Positions 23,054-36,156 of a DNA stretch of 64,000 nt are shown one piece after another. Source of the DNA: Panagrolaimus kolymaensis (lineage: Eukaryota > Nematoda > Chromadorea > Rhabditida > Panagrolaimidae); NCBI GenBank assembly GCA_028622995.1, contig JAJQJQ010000005.1, forward strand, positions 3,410,001 to 3,474,000, written 5' to 3'. Numbering within the stretch: position 1 is the stretch's first letter; each line of letters starts with the position of its first letter. A model generated the notes under the pieces. The model did not search any database. It saw nothing but the letters and a program-made list of their open reading frames with translations, and had not been told where the DNA came from. The position numbers and the translations under genes were made by a program.

Positions 23054-26000
23054 TTTTGCAGTGTTATAGTAACTGTAAAAACACAAAAAATTGTAGATTA
23101 AAGAAATTAGAAAATGCAAAAAATAAAAAGAAAAGTTATGAATCACGTAAAAAAGGTTGATGAAAGTTGGATTGTTTTTTTTTTGGTCGCTAATTTTCCG
23201 AATAAATAAAAAAGTAATAAAAATTTTAATGATTATTTTAAAACTTTTTATTAAATCAAAAGCGAGTAAAAAATCATACGGCAACTGACAAAACAACAAC
23301 AATGCAGCAATTAAAGAGAAAATTAAAAACAAACAAAAATAGGCGTTTAAAAAAAGTTGGGTTCCCTTCAGAAATCTTCAAAAACCACCCTCGTCTTTTT
23401 TTCTGAATGTTTTATGAATTTAATTAGAAAACACGAGTTGAAAAAAAACTTGAAAGATTAAAATTTCAAAAAGGAGAAGAGACGACCTACAGAATGACGA
23501 TTTGATTTGAAATCAAAGTCAATGAAAAATGGAAAGAAAAAAGAACGGGTAAACGAAACGGCTTGGAAGAAAAATGACTTTAAAATTATATAGAAATCGA
23601 TAGAAATAAAAGATACTTTTTATGGGCCTTTTAAACGCTGATTTTTTTATTGCCTTTTACTAAATCAACGAGTTTGTTGTAGCCAGCATCAACAACAATA
23701 AAATTGAGAAATCGAAATAGAGTCCAGCTAAATGGTGGAAGAAAACTCCAGGAGGTCGTCTTTATTTCAATTTTCTTGCTCATGAAAAAATCGATCGACA
23801 CTGGAGTAAAACGATTCTTAAAAATACTCAAAGATGGACAATTCAAAAATATGGTTTATGGAGAAATAATCTCAAGATTTATAAACACAATATCACAAGA
23901 TTCCAGAAAGTTTTATGGCTTTTTTCTTTTTTGGGCTCTTTGAAAAAAAAACCTACAACAATTACACGGAAAGTGTATTTGTGTGGTAAAATGATAAACA
24001 CTTAGGTTCATCATCTCATTTGCACATATCTTAAGGAAGTTGTTCAAACTTCAAAAATGTAAATTATGACATAAATTAATAAGAGAGCAAAAAAGTAAAA
24101 AATTAATCCATGAACTAAAATAAAAAAGTGCGCAAGAAGAAACTCTTCTTTCTGAAAGATTAAGCAACAGAGAATTAAGAAAGAAAAAATGAATCTGTTC
24201 ATTTTCTCAAGGAGGGGATTAAAGTTGTTTATTAAAAAAAATCCTGGGAAAAAAAGGAAAAAGAAAATTAAAAAATGAAAAATTTTTAATAAAAGAATGA
24301 AAGAAAATAAATGGAGAGATAAGTTAAATAAGGTTCATTAAAGCAAGCAAAGAATTTTTAATATTAAAAGAAAAATCCTAAAAAAGGGTATATCACGCAA
24401 TTTTTATAAATAAACCTTTTTTTTATTAATTTTAGGAGTAAAGGTTATTCGATCTTTGGCACAAACGTATTCACAAATTTTTCCATAAAAAAATGATTGC
24501 ATGTACATACAATTTTTTGGAAAAGAAAAAAGTTTAATAAAAAAATAAATATTAGTGAAAATTCAACCGACTTTAATTAAAATTGAAAATAAAAAAATGA
24601 AATAAATCGAAAAATAAAATAAAAAAGAAGGCAGCTCATGGCCAATCAAAGATTCGCGAATGATCGCATCATCGCCTAAAAAAGAAAATCAAAATGTCAA
24701 ATTGTGGTTAAAAAAGAGTTAAATGAAAAACTTGTTAATTCGAATTAGGGTTGTTGTATTGCAAAAAAAAGTTAAGATGGAAGGATGATACTCTTCAATG
24801 ATATACTTACTTAATTTTTATCAAACCACAAATATATTAGTCATTGAATTTTTGAAAAACAAGTTTTCTTAGGACAGTAATCATTGATAATTTTGGTGTA
24901 AATTATTTAATTGATTTATAAAGATGAACACATAAAAAGTTCAAAGGCAAGGCCTTTCAAAGGGAAAAACACTAGAATCGAGGCATCATACCTTTGATTT
25001 AAAAATGATGTCAATTAATATAAGCTATATTACAGCTAAAAATATATAAAGTAATTAAAAAAAGTTTAAAAAACATGCAAAATGAAAATGTCAAGCTTAG
25101 ATTTAGCTGCATTATTTTCTGCTTCGCTTTTTTTTACATAAAAAAAGAAGAAACACGAATGTAGTAAAGAAGTCTAAGCTTGCGCTCTGGATTATCTTTA
25201 TTCGTTCGTATAAAAAAATATTTTTCACAGTAACAAATATCACCAAATATCCAAAAAAAAATTTTTTTTAAAACATGGCTCAGAAAAATAAATTAATACA
25301 AAAATCACGTTTTTGTTTTTTCTTTCAAGCTCTCACATTTTAAAATAAATAATTTAATATATTAAATTATTATTATAAATCTTTGATTAATGTTTATTCC
25401 CATCAACTCGCCTAGCAACTTCAGAAAGCAAAATCTTTATTTACTTATTTTTTTATATCCTATTTTAAAAAGAAAAAATTAATTTTATTCTCAACAACAA
25501 AAAAAGCGGCAAAACTTTTTACTTCCACATATTTCTTTTTTTGTTTTGTTTACATAAATGAAACTAATAATAAAAGAGATTTAATTTGTAGCGAAGCGAG
25601 AAACAAAAACCTTAAAAAAGCTTCTTATGGATATTATTACTCTGAGTTGTGTAAATGAAAACAAACAAAGTGTAAAAATTTCCATCTAAAAAACCAAAAC
25701 TTATCGAGCGATCATGAAATTCTATTTAAAAAAACTTTCGACTACAAAACTTTGTTCCTTATCCATTTTCATTTTGGCACTGAAATTTTTGTGTGTTTGA
25801 GTTACTTCGTTAAATAAACTTTGGGTTTCTTTTTTATTAAATTTGCTTACATACCAGAAATAACAAAGTGGAATTGAAACAAGCTTTGAGGAAAGATGGA
25901 ATTGCATTTTCACCAAAAAAATGTATGAAGCGTTTTTTTTGTCAGTGAAACCAATTTTTAAGATAATTTAAAGTTTATTGAATGAATTTATTGTTTTAGT

Positions 26001-26534
26001 TTGGCAAAAGAGAAGGAGAGTGAGTTATCGATTCGAGCATGGAAATTGAAGAATGACCAAAACACTCTTTTTTTCTCTCAAGTTTATTAGATTCGGTTAA
26101 ATGGCTGAAAAACGATTCGCTTGCAAAGGCTTTGCTTTACCATTCTCGTTCAAAAATTATTTGACAAAGAACTCATGGATTATTACTAAAATAAAGCTCG
26201 CTCAATGCTCTAAAGAATTTGGTCGATTAACGAAGAAAGAATTTAAACTCGAATTTTGTTTTTTAAATGTTCAACGGTTTTCATTTCATGAAGGTTATAA
26301 ATGTTATAATTATGGTATTTATGCAGAGATAAATCCTTATTTTATACTCTTTTTGATTCTTTATTGTCAAAGATTGGTTAATAATTGAATGCATTTCACA
26401 ACTTTTGAGTTTTTATGATTTTATTCAAGGGCAAAAAAAAGAAAATAAAATAAAATACAAGATATCAAAGAAAACAAACACAAATCTCCATCAATTTTTT
26501 TTTGTTTTGAAACGTCGAAGAATAATAAAAAAAA
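23054..26534. other. Intergenic, AT-rich
   Basis: No supported gene. Slightly more complex sequence at 23640-23930 and an isolated 95-codon frame at 26101-26388 were examined. Neither has a recognisable domain, signal peptide or splice partner. Confidence 0.45.
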
Positions 26535-29500
26535 CTATGACTTAGAGGGTGTTGGGGTTGCATTATCCTCACGGTGTTCTTGATCATCATGATATTCTTC
26601 ATCCATGGATAAACGTTCTAAAGCCTTTTCTGCAGCTGAAATGGCTGTAGCTTCTGCATGTTCACGTAAGAATTTCTCGTAATCTTCGAGAATTTCTGCA
26701 TCATAAATATCATTACTTGATGCACCTAAAAATATTTGGAATATATATATATTTGAGATTTCCTTTTTTGCAACTAAAGAACTTACCACTATGAAATGAA
26801 CTACCTTCCATAGCACCATTAGATTCAAGAAAACGGATTTCTTCGTCAGTTAATTCCATGGGGTTTGAATTTTCTGGTGCAAATCGAATGGGTGCAGATG
26901 TGGATGAATTATCACTAGCTCCACCCCAACCAGAGGTTCGATACATCATTAAATTAGTAATATTTCCAGCTCCAGTATCACTCAAACCTTTAGGTCGACC
27001 TTCATCCGAACAAAATGAACCAAGCTTATTAAATAATTCATCCATCATATCTTTTCCAACATCAGTTTCAAGATGACGTCCACAAAGTTTTAAGGTTGAA
27101 ACAATTTTTTTAACAATTGCATCATGCATTGGTTCAATTTTAAGTATATCACATAATTCATCATATAATTGAGTGGGAAGTGGATGATTTCGAATTCCAA
27201 CGGGCGCAAAAGCTTGCTCATATAATTCTGCGGTGAATACAAGCAAATTTTGGAAATTTTCAATTGATAATTGAGTTCGATAATTATGGAATTCTTGCAT
27301 TTGAAAGATTAAATGATCTTTAAATGATGGAAGTCGTTCATAAAGATATGTGCAAACTCGAGCAAAATTATATTGGGATCCTTCGCTATGTGTTCCCTGA
27401 AAAATCGTTTTAGTTAGATCGAAAAATCAAAGGTTTAGAAAAAACAAACCATTTCAATAACAAGCCAAGCAGCAACTTCTAAATCTTCTGGGGTTACATC
27501 TTTTGCAGCTAAACGATCACGAATAGCAACAATCCAAGCATCAAATTCGCTAGGTTCAGCTAAAATTTGTTCTAATCCGATTTGAATCTAAAAAAATGCT
27601 TTGTTTAAATGTGTGATGATAATATATAATTAAAACTTACTTCAAATAATACAAGCTTATTAGCTAATGATTCAATTTTTTCATGTAAATCATGAGAAAG
27701 TTGGAATGGTGGATTTGAATTATGTTGAGCTTCAAAATCATATGTATTTAAATCTTGATCAAAATATCCTCCATTTCCTTGATCTTGTTGAAGGGTTGAT
27801 GGAAGATTTTGTAATGATGAACCATTAATTGGTCCATTTGCAACTCCATTGGAAATATTATTAGGAATAGCGGAAGAAGCGGATAAGGGTCGAGGTTGAG
27901 CTGAAACTCGTTCTTGTACTGCAGCTAAAAATCTTGAAGCATATTCTTCTTGATCTCGTTGTTGTCGCTTGATTTCCTCTTCAGTTTGTTGCTTTTGCTC
28001 GGCTAAAGTCATTCTTAAATTTGATAATGGATCTTGTTGTTGTTGGATTTGATTAGATTGTTGTTGTGGCTGTTGAGATTGTTGTTGCTGTTGCATTTGA
28101 GGTGGAGGAATACGTTGAGGTTGTTGTTGTTGCTGCTGTTGGGGAATATAATTAGCTGTAATCGTTGCGTAATCCTGTGGTGTATTTCTTGATTGTGGAT
28201 AACCAAGAAAATTGGTTGTTGGACGATTACTATATGGTAATTGTTGTTGTTGAGATTGTGGGAGTTGTTGTTGTTGTTGGGGAATCTGTCGATGCTAAAA
28301 ATCGGATAATTATTATATTACATAAGTTAAAGCAAACTCCTATGTATCCTAATCAAAAAAATATTATCCCAAGCCTCTATACAAAAACAACAAAAAAGAA
28401 TAACGAAAAATGACACGCGTTTTTGTTTGAAACCTTTTTCACCTCTTTTTATTTTCAAAAGGTCGATTATTTCAATCAATGTCTGTTCAAACAAGCGAGT
28501 AACAGCAGCTTTTACTCTTTATGTTTTTGACTCAAAAAAAATTCTATTCATTTTTTTTAACAAAAGAGGAATGGGATATATTTGCATTGTTTTTCCTCCA
28601 TCAAACAAAAATTCGTAAAAACAACTAACTAACTCCCTTTTTTATGCCACAAAACACAATGCGCTTATTATTTTATGAACCTCGTGATTTAATAATATTA
28701 AAATTATTTCAATGAGCAAAAACCTTTGAGTAAAAAAGTCGATATAAAAAAAAACTTAAAAAAATTTGATGAAAGCTAAAATCAATGTTTTTTTGTTGTT
28801 GAATTGAATTCATAAAAAAAGAGTAGCCGCAGAGCAGCGCAAAAAAAATATTTGAGACAAAACGTGTGTAGTCGGCGGACATACAAAAGACGTTAAAAAA
28901 TAAAAGAGAACGTCGCCGCCACTACTATCCCAGTCATAGTTATTTTGTTACCTACCACAAAATAAGTTCTTTTTTAAGAGAGTACAAATTCAATTCAATC
29001 TGTTTTTCTTTCTAACTAACCAAAACGGAATTAACAAAAATAAATGAAATAAAAATGTTGAATGGAAAAGCTTTTTTACAAAAAATAAAGTTCGAAAAAA
29101 TGCTAAGAATTAATGCGGGGAATAGAAAAGTGTGGGTTGTTTAATAGGATTATATAAATTTTATGGAGAAAGTTGCAACCGGAAAGTTAAAGCTAAGGAA
29201 GCAAGCCAGCATAAACAAGTTGAGGAAGAACTTTGCAAAATGGTCAAAAAATTAGTTATTTTAGATCCCAAACTATCTCATTTGCGCTCATACTCTAACA
29301 CTCTGTGAACTCAATTTTCTGTAATCGCTTACCGATGGAGTTCCATATCCAAATGGATTATAACCAGCATTATTAGGTGGACCAACACTTCGAGTATCAT
29401 ATTGTTGTCTTGGCATAAATACCGCAGCATTAGGATTCATTGTACTTTGACGCATAGTTTGATGTTGTTGTTGAGAAGGTTGTTGTTGCTGTTGTTGAAT

Positions 29501-30361
29501 ATATGAATTCATATCTTGTTGATGTTGTTGTTGCTGTCTCATAGGTGATGCATTTATCGCATGTCCACCATACATACTATAATCATTTCCACCATCATAA
29601 TATGAATTATATGGATGGGGTTTGGATACAAATGTATTCATATTTCTAGGAATTTGTGAAGGATGGGGTTGTTGTGGCTGTTGTGCCGAATAACCTAAAA
29701 ATTTAAAGGATGAATATAAAAAACGTAAATATATATTTTTAATGATTCTGAAATATTATGAGCGCGATTTCAGAATTCATCGTCATCAATAAAAATAAAC
29801 AATAATAAGATTTCATAATTAGTTTGTTTAAATTTTTATTGACCGCCCAATCGAAAAAGAAAATCAAATAAATATTTATCTTATTACTTTTTGTTTGCGT
29901 GAACAAGAACCTCTAGGAAAAACATCACTATCTTTATAAGTTCATTTGCCTGAAAGGTATAATTTTTGCGGCCTTAATCATTTTAGTTGTTGACCATTAT
30001 CAAAATAAAAATGAAAAAAGCTTTTAAGTATATATAAATATTTTGTCAACATTGCTGCCTTTTTGCAATTTATTTTTACACCCATCGTTTTTGTTTTGAT
30101 TGAAAGACATTAGTTTTTTTAAATATTGGTTTTTTTATATCAAAAAAGCCTCTTTTAAGACAAACAGCTCAAAACAACTACCAAAAAAATTGTTGACTAC
30201 AAAAGTTCGATTATCAGGATTTAGCGAACGATGATTATAGTTTTATATCCATAAAAAACAATATATATTCCCCTTCATTATCATAAAGAATTAACTTCCA
30301 ATAGAGTCAATAAAACAAAAAACTAACCTTCAGAACCGTATTGATAACCTCCTCCGTTCAT
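26535..30361 (-). CDS. paip-1: PAIP1-like poly(A)-binding-protein-interacting protein (PAM2 + MIF4G)
   Basis: PAIP1 links PABP to the eIF4A/eIF3 machinery and stimulates cap-dependent translation. Exons are 30328-30361, 29333-29694, 27641-28294, 27450-27587, 26787-27396 and 26535-26725; all phases agree and give 662 residues. TMNPNAAVFMP (about residues 96-106) matches the PAM2 consensus that binds the PABP MLLE domain. Long poly-Gln tracts follow. The MIF4G region starts near LHEKIESLANKLVLFE and runs through exons 4-5, including a block (SGWGGASDNSST...APENSNP) in the place of the PAIP1 SSNWG segment. The acidic tail DAEILEDYEKFLREHAE resembles the PAIP1 C-terminal PABP-binding motif. Introns 1 (633 nt) and 2 (1038 nt) are unusually long for this locus and bracket the PAM2 exon. 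Confidence 0.82.
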
Positions 30362-33300
30362 TTGATGATAATGATGATAATTTAATTAGCGCTTGATGGA
30401 AATTAATTTTAATGCGCAGAAAAGTGAAAAAGTGAACGGCTTCAATTTTTTTATCGTCTTTCGTTTGATTTTAAGGTTATTTCAAAGTTTCTGAAAGAAA
30501 AATCAGTTTGAAGATAAAAAAATGTAGGGATAAAACAAGTCTCTACACAACATTTTTTTCGATCAAAAAAAAGCTCAATGCATATAACGAAATGAGATGA
30601 CGATGACTACTACTACTAGTTTCATGCTGTCTGTTTTTTCTCTAATGAAAGAGAGAAAATTTTCTTAGAAATAAAAAGGTTAAAACAAAATCTTTATTTT
30701 TTTCTTCTTCTTTAATATTTTTTTCAACAACAAAACTTATCATAAATAAAAAAAGGACAAAATCAATTCATTTAAAGGCAAGAAAACAGCCAAAAAACAA
30801 TAATGTAGTTAATTGGTTTTTTATTTTTGTTGTTGGTGGTGGATGAAAGAGCAAAAAGTCACGTGAAATTTATTGAAAATGAGACCGTCAACAACAAAAA
30901 AATAAATAGATGGAGAAAAAAAATGCGCGTGTTTCAACTCTTTCTTTCACTTTTTTTTAACTGAAAGAAACGAAGAGGGATGGAATGAAAAAAAAACATT
31001 GAGTTTGGTTGTTTGGTTTTTCGAGAAAGGCGCAAGCAATAAAAAAAAAGAATGTAAGAAAGAAAAAGAAAAAAGAATGAATCGATTTTTAAAAACTCAA
31101 AAACAACAAACAACATTTTTGGCATAGCAAAACGAAAAATGGCACATAAATGAAGTAAGTAAGTATTTGGAAATTGCCAACGATTTATGAAAGCGCAATA
31201 GCAAAGGAAAGAGGAGGAGGCAGCAGGAGGAAAGAAAAAAACAAAAATGAAAAACAATAAACAACAACGACGAAATCAATCAATTTATTTTTGAGGGAAA
31301 TAAGAAGAAAACTTTAATTATGGGTCTTTTTTATTATTATTGAAAATCACGTGTGCCATTTATGCTTTTCCCTCGTTGTCCTCCTATTGAAAAGTCTTCC
31401 GTCCTTCCGCAATTTTTTAGCGTTTTTGTGGGTTTAGCTTCTTCGTTCGAATTCGGTTTAGAAAAAGCAAGAAAACCCCGTGCAAAAAAAAAACTATGAA
31501 AAAAACGCGACATTTTTTATGTGTGTATTTGTTGACGGAAAACACAAAACTACCTTGGAAAAAAAAGCGAAGGGAAACTCTCACAAGCTTTAAATAAATG
31601 TAAGAGTTTAAAAAAACTATCATTAAAAACCTTCTCTTTTTGCTTTGGTAAAAAAACACAGAGCGAGATAATGGAAAAGTAGTGGTGGTGTGGCGGAGCT
31701 ATGCTGTTGTTGGTAAAATGGAAAAATAAATTGATGGTGGCACTCCTGCTGCTTTTTTCTGTTACAACAACAACTACCTACTACTTACTCTGCTGCTTGC
31801 TTTTGCCACCATCTCCATCCATTGCCACAACCATTTGGCAGAAGAGCGCAAGAAATATCCTCACTTTTACCAAACTGAAGATGGCGAGCAAAAACAGCAG
31901 CAGCATTGGCAGTGGCAGCAGAAAGAGAAAAGAAAGAGAGTTGTGCGTGCGTCCTAGAAAAATGCAAGCAAAAAAATGGAAAGAAAAAAATAAGTGACAA
32001 AAGGGATAGATAGATCGCATGACCGTGAAGTTGTTGTCGTAGTCGCCGTTGACACGCGGTCTTCTAACATGTTCTCGTCGTTGTTGTCTCGATTGGGTTA
32101 GGCTGTAAAAAATAAAAATAGAAAAGAAAAAAGCTATTTCCTTTTAAGGTAAAAAAAATATTTGTTTTTACAAAACTCGAAAATATAGATTTTACATTTT
32201 TTTTGTTGCTTGAAACAGAAATTGTTTCTGCTTTTTTTGCTATAATTGCAACATCTGGTAAAACAAAAAAGTTTCATATCTTCACTATTTTTTAAAAGAG
32301 GCTAATTCATTATTATTGCAGTTGCTCGTATATTGAAAAACTGAAGGAGACTTTTAGGAGAGAAAAAAATGAGAGAGAGAGAGAGAGAAGAGAAGAAAGT
32401 TGATAGAGAATAAACAGTTTACAAATTTTCTTCACTCTCACTCTTTTATAAAAAAATAAAAAAAATAGTGGAGTTGAAGCAGCAGCAGCGATGCAGCAGT
32501 GGGGTCAATAATCTGTTTTCTTTATATATTTTATTTTTAAAGCTAGCTTTAAAACTTTTTTGTTGCTTTTAACCCTTAAAATCGAAAGAAAAAGTTTTTG
32601 AACCATTTTAAATTTATTCCGCTTTCCACATTTTTTTCATCTCAAATTTTGGAAGTTGCAAAAGCTCAAGTGAACGCTTTTTTTAGTTAAAGAAAAAAAA
32701 GTATTATTTTGTGAGAAAAAAAGGCTGGTTACAAACAACAAAATGAACATTAAAAATATTTTTTATTCCTTTTTTATGGCACACAGAAGTTTGTATTTGA
32801 GGAAATGAAAAAAAAACAGAAGAAAGATTTATGACTATATAAGAATTGACAGGGTCATAATTAAGATTTAAATATAAACTAAAAAAACAGCAACAGAGAG
32901 AAAAAAAAAGAGATAGAAAGGTACCAATTTTCTATATTTAAACGCCTTTGTTTTAGTTCATAAAAACAACAGAGAATCAAAAAAGGTAAAACAGTATATA
33001 ATTATTCATATTATTGATTGAAAAAAGTTGCATTCGAGTAAGCTTGTTTATAGTTAGTTAGTTGGTGAAACAACAAAAATTAGCAAAAAAGAGAGATAGA
33101 ATGGATGATGATAGGACTATTTATTAAAATATATTAACCATAAATTAATCCTAAATGCAATCGTCGCTTCACCAAAAATTTATTGATATTTCAGGAAAAT
33201 TTTCAAATCACAATAGAAAAAGAAAGTAAGGTAAGGTAAAGCTAGCAAAGAAAAGGAAATGAGAAAAATTGTTGTTTTTCGAAGTTTTATTTTGAAATAC

Positions 33301-34049
33301 CTTTTACTTTATCGTTTTTTTTCTTTCACAATAAAGAATCTGCATTCATGGTAAGCATACTAACTACCCGCAATTTGCTTCTGACCTTGACATGAATTAC
33401 ATAATATTGCATAACAGCGAAAGTTTCTTTTTGTTAAGATCCTTCACATTTTCAATGCTTTTTTTGATCGCTGTTTTCATTTTCAATCTAAAAATAACTA
33501 TTCCTCAAAGTTGTTAAGGTCTTTGGCTTTGATCATAAAAGTGCATTTCCTATCTAATTTTATCATAACCAAACAAGTGGAAACTTTTATTTATATACAA
33601 ATAAATGCTAAAAACAGAGATATTCTTTAAACTTGGTGTTACAAACAATCGTTTATGGTTTCTCCCACTTTTTTTTTAAACAAATGTTTCCATTGTATGG
33701 AATACCCATGATTTTGTTTTGATTTATCCCTCTTCTTCTCATTTTATTTTTTTGAGTAATCATGAACAAAAGAAGCATAGACGCTATTCTTCTATTTTCC
33801 TTCTATGTTCAAGATTTCTATTTTTTGATTGAACAAATTTTGTTGTCTAACATAATGCACAAAAAAAAAGAGAAGATTTAAGGGAGACGCTTGATCAAAC
33901 AATCGCAAAACGATAAAAACCGTTTTTTCAACAACAAAAAAATCATTCATCGCTAAATTTTTCTTGTCTTTAAAAATCACTTTCGATTCTCTTTTTTTCC
34001 AACTTTCCAAAGCTAGGAGCAATTTGTTTTTTAATTTTTGGCTTTGAAA
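30362..34049. other. Intergenic between divergent genes; possible PAIP1 promoter/5' UTR
   Basis: No coding exon is supported. A GC-richer, CAG/CTG-rich patch at about 31680-32100 stands out from the AT-rich surroundings and could be a 5' UTR exon or promoter of the PAIP1-like gene. A (GA)n tract lies at 32371-32389. Confidence 0.4.
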
Positions 34050-34598
34050 ATGGTTTATTTTCCCATTGTTTGTTTCTGTTTTATGATTTCTATGATAGCT
34101 TTTGCTTCTTCAACTTCCATAGAAGCTCAAGATGAAAATATTCGTGAAATTCAATCTGCCATTGTTCAACAATTAAATGAAAATCGACATTTAAATGCCA
34201 TTCAACAAAATGAAGAAATTCAATCTTTGCTTGAAGCATTGGAACCAGAAACCCGAGAACGATATCAACTTTGGATAAATGAGTTGCAAGAGTTGGAAAA
34301 GGAGCGAAGCAAAAAGTTAAAAGTAAGATTTTTTCTGATTTTTTTAAACCAAGGTTAAAAATTAACAAACAATGTACATTAATTTCAGGCAATGATGCTT
34401 GAACTTTCCCCAGAAGCTCAACAAACATTTGCTAAAATTCTTTTTATTCAACAATCTGAAACTCTTTCACAAAATCAAAAAGTTAAACGCCTTCATGAAG
34501 TTACGAGCGAAATGTCAGAAGATGTTCGAAAAGAAATTTCTGATCAAGTTAAACATCAAGAAATACTTAAAAAATTTCTTCAAAGTCGATCATATTAA
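34050..34598 (+). CDS. SXP/RAL-2 family (DUF148) secreted protein
   Basis: This is a nematode-restricted secreted helical protein family whose members include immunodominant and allergen-like antigens in parasites; biochemical role is unclear. Exons 34050-34322 and 34389-34598 give 160 residues. A signal peptide (MVYFPIVCFCFMISMIAFASS) is followed by an all-helical body. The diagnostic second half reads LSPEAQQTFAKILFIQQSET...SEDVRKEISDQV, matching the DUF148 pattern of LSPxAxxxxxKI and a final VRxEI helix. The ATG at 34050 is chosen because it begins the signal peptide; the frame is open upstream but without an ATG. Confidence 0.8.
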
Positions 34599-34729
34599 TT
34601 AACATTTTACAAAAAAAATTTTTTATTAAAATTACAAAAATAAATGGACTTATATTTTATTGTTTTATAAAAAAGATAGTGATTTAAAAAAGTTCGAGCA
34701 TCTTTTATTAATTTATTAGGCTTCCGACT

Positions 34730-35559
34730 TTATCCATCATTTCGCTTATATTGATGATCGCGATTTCTAATTTTAAGTAATTTCATACGATTGAGATAGA
34801 AACCAATCAAAATCAAAACAAGTCCAATTGCGAATGAAATCATAAAAGTTAATATAACTTTACTAAATCCATAAAAGAATGGTGCGGTTGTTGATGTTGA
34901 ACCACCAACAGTAGAAGTAGGAGATACCATTGTTGTGGAGAAACTTTTTGCATTATTGGAAGTTCCATTCATGGTTGCCATAATCAATGACGAAAGGTTA
35001 ATTTTGGAAGTCGAAATTGTGTTTGCTCGTGAACTCGTTGTTGTCGTATTAGTCGTGTTATTAGCTGGGATTGATACTGGTGCTTAAAAGTTAAAAAAAA
35101 TCGAAAATTATGTGCAATAATGAAATTTCAATGCGAACCTGTAGCATTAGTCTTTAAATTCAAAGCTATGGCTGTGGAAGAGGGTGGTTTAATGGTTGAT
35201 TTATTTTCTGTTAAATCTTAAAAAAGAACACATTTTGTTAAATCCCTTTAAATTTTCCAAACCTGTTAAAACAGTTGCCATTATATTTTCATCCTCCTTC
35301 GATGGTAATGGAACGGGAGCTTTTGGTGCAGGAATCGATGAAGTATTGGAAGTTAATGGCCGCTAAAAGTATTATTTTTTTTTGATTCGAAAGCAGTTTC
35401 AGTAATTTAAAAATACATAAGTAAAATAGTCAGTGGAAGAAGTAGTGAAGCAAAAACTTAAGATTTGTTTCAAATTTTTAAGCTTAAAGAGAAACTTACA
35501 GCATCAAGATAATTACAAAAGGCTAAGAAAATTAAACAAAAAATAAAAAATTTCCGCAT
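34730..35559 (-). CDS. Small type I membrane protein with Ser/Thr-rich ectodomain
   Basis: Not assigned to a family. Exons 35500-35559, 35263-35362, 35139-35216 and 34730-35082 give 196 residues, all phases consistent. It has an N-terminal signal peptide (MRKFFIFCLIFLAFCNYLDA, exactly exon 1), a Ser/Thr/Pro/Asn-rich mucin-like ectodomain with several NxT/S sites, one transmembrane helix (VILTFMISFAIGLVLILIGF) and a short basic cytosolic tail (NRMKLLKIRNRDHQYKR). The layout suggests a glycosylated cell-surface protein. It converges on the SXP/RAL-2 gene, with 131 bp between the stops. Confidence 0.75.
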
Positions 35560-36156
35560 TTATGAATTACACGTTCTCCTTCCTACGCTTTTTTTCACAA
35601 AATAAAATAGGGCTCGAATTTTTTCAAATGACTTTCTCCGTTGCTATCATCTTCTTTTTATTATTAGAGTTGCTAAGTTTCGGTTTCAATAAAGTTAAAT
35701 TTTCTAGAAAATTTTATTGCATCCATAAAAACAAAAAATGGTTATAGTTTTCAAAGAAAAAATTTTACAAAAGAAAATTATGATGCCGCCTAATAATAAA
35801 TAAATGAATACTGTAATCAGGAATTTTTTTACCACTACCATATTTTTTTAAGAGTTGCTTTGTAATTTTCTTGATTTTAACTTTTTGATTTACAAAATAA
35901 ATTCTCACCACCACCAATTGTCGTGTGTCTTGTTTGAATTTTAAGGCGAAGAAGAAAAAATCATATGATACCAAAAAGTGCTAATCATTTGCTTTCATTC
36001 GAACAAACATTCAAAAGCACCAATAAAAAGAAAAGAAAGACAAACTACTTTTTTCTCTCGATTTTGTTTTTGTTGTGAAAAATAGAATTTGTTTGTTGAA
36101 TTTGTAATTCTTTTTAATTATTAAAAATAATTAATATTGTTTGCAGTGATTTAAAG

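Noticed and set aside
26101..26388. 95-codon plus-strand ORF beginning MAEKRFACKGF
   Set aside because: No domain, signal peptide or splice partner; kept out for lack of support though the composition is not extreme.
30934..31257. 107-codon minus-strand ORF rich in Phe and Leu
   Set aside because: Low-complexity translation of poly-A/poly-T tracts.
31701..31997. 98-codon plus-strand ORF beginning MLLLVKWKNK
   Set aside because: Leu run then Lys/Arg-rich low complexity; more likely promoter or 5' UTR sequence of the divergent PAIP1-like gene.
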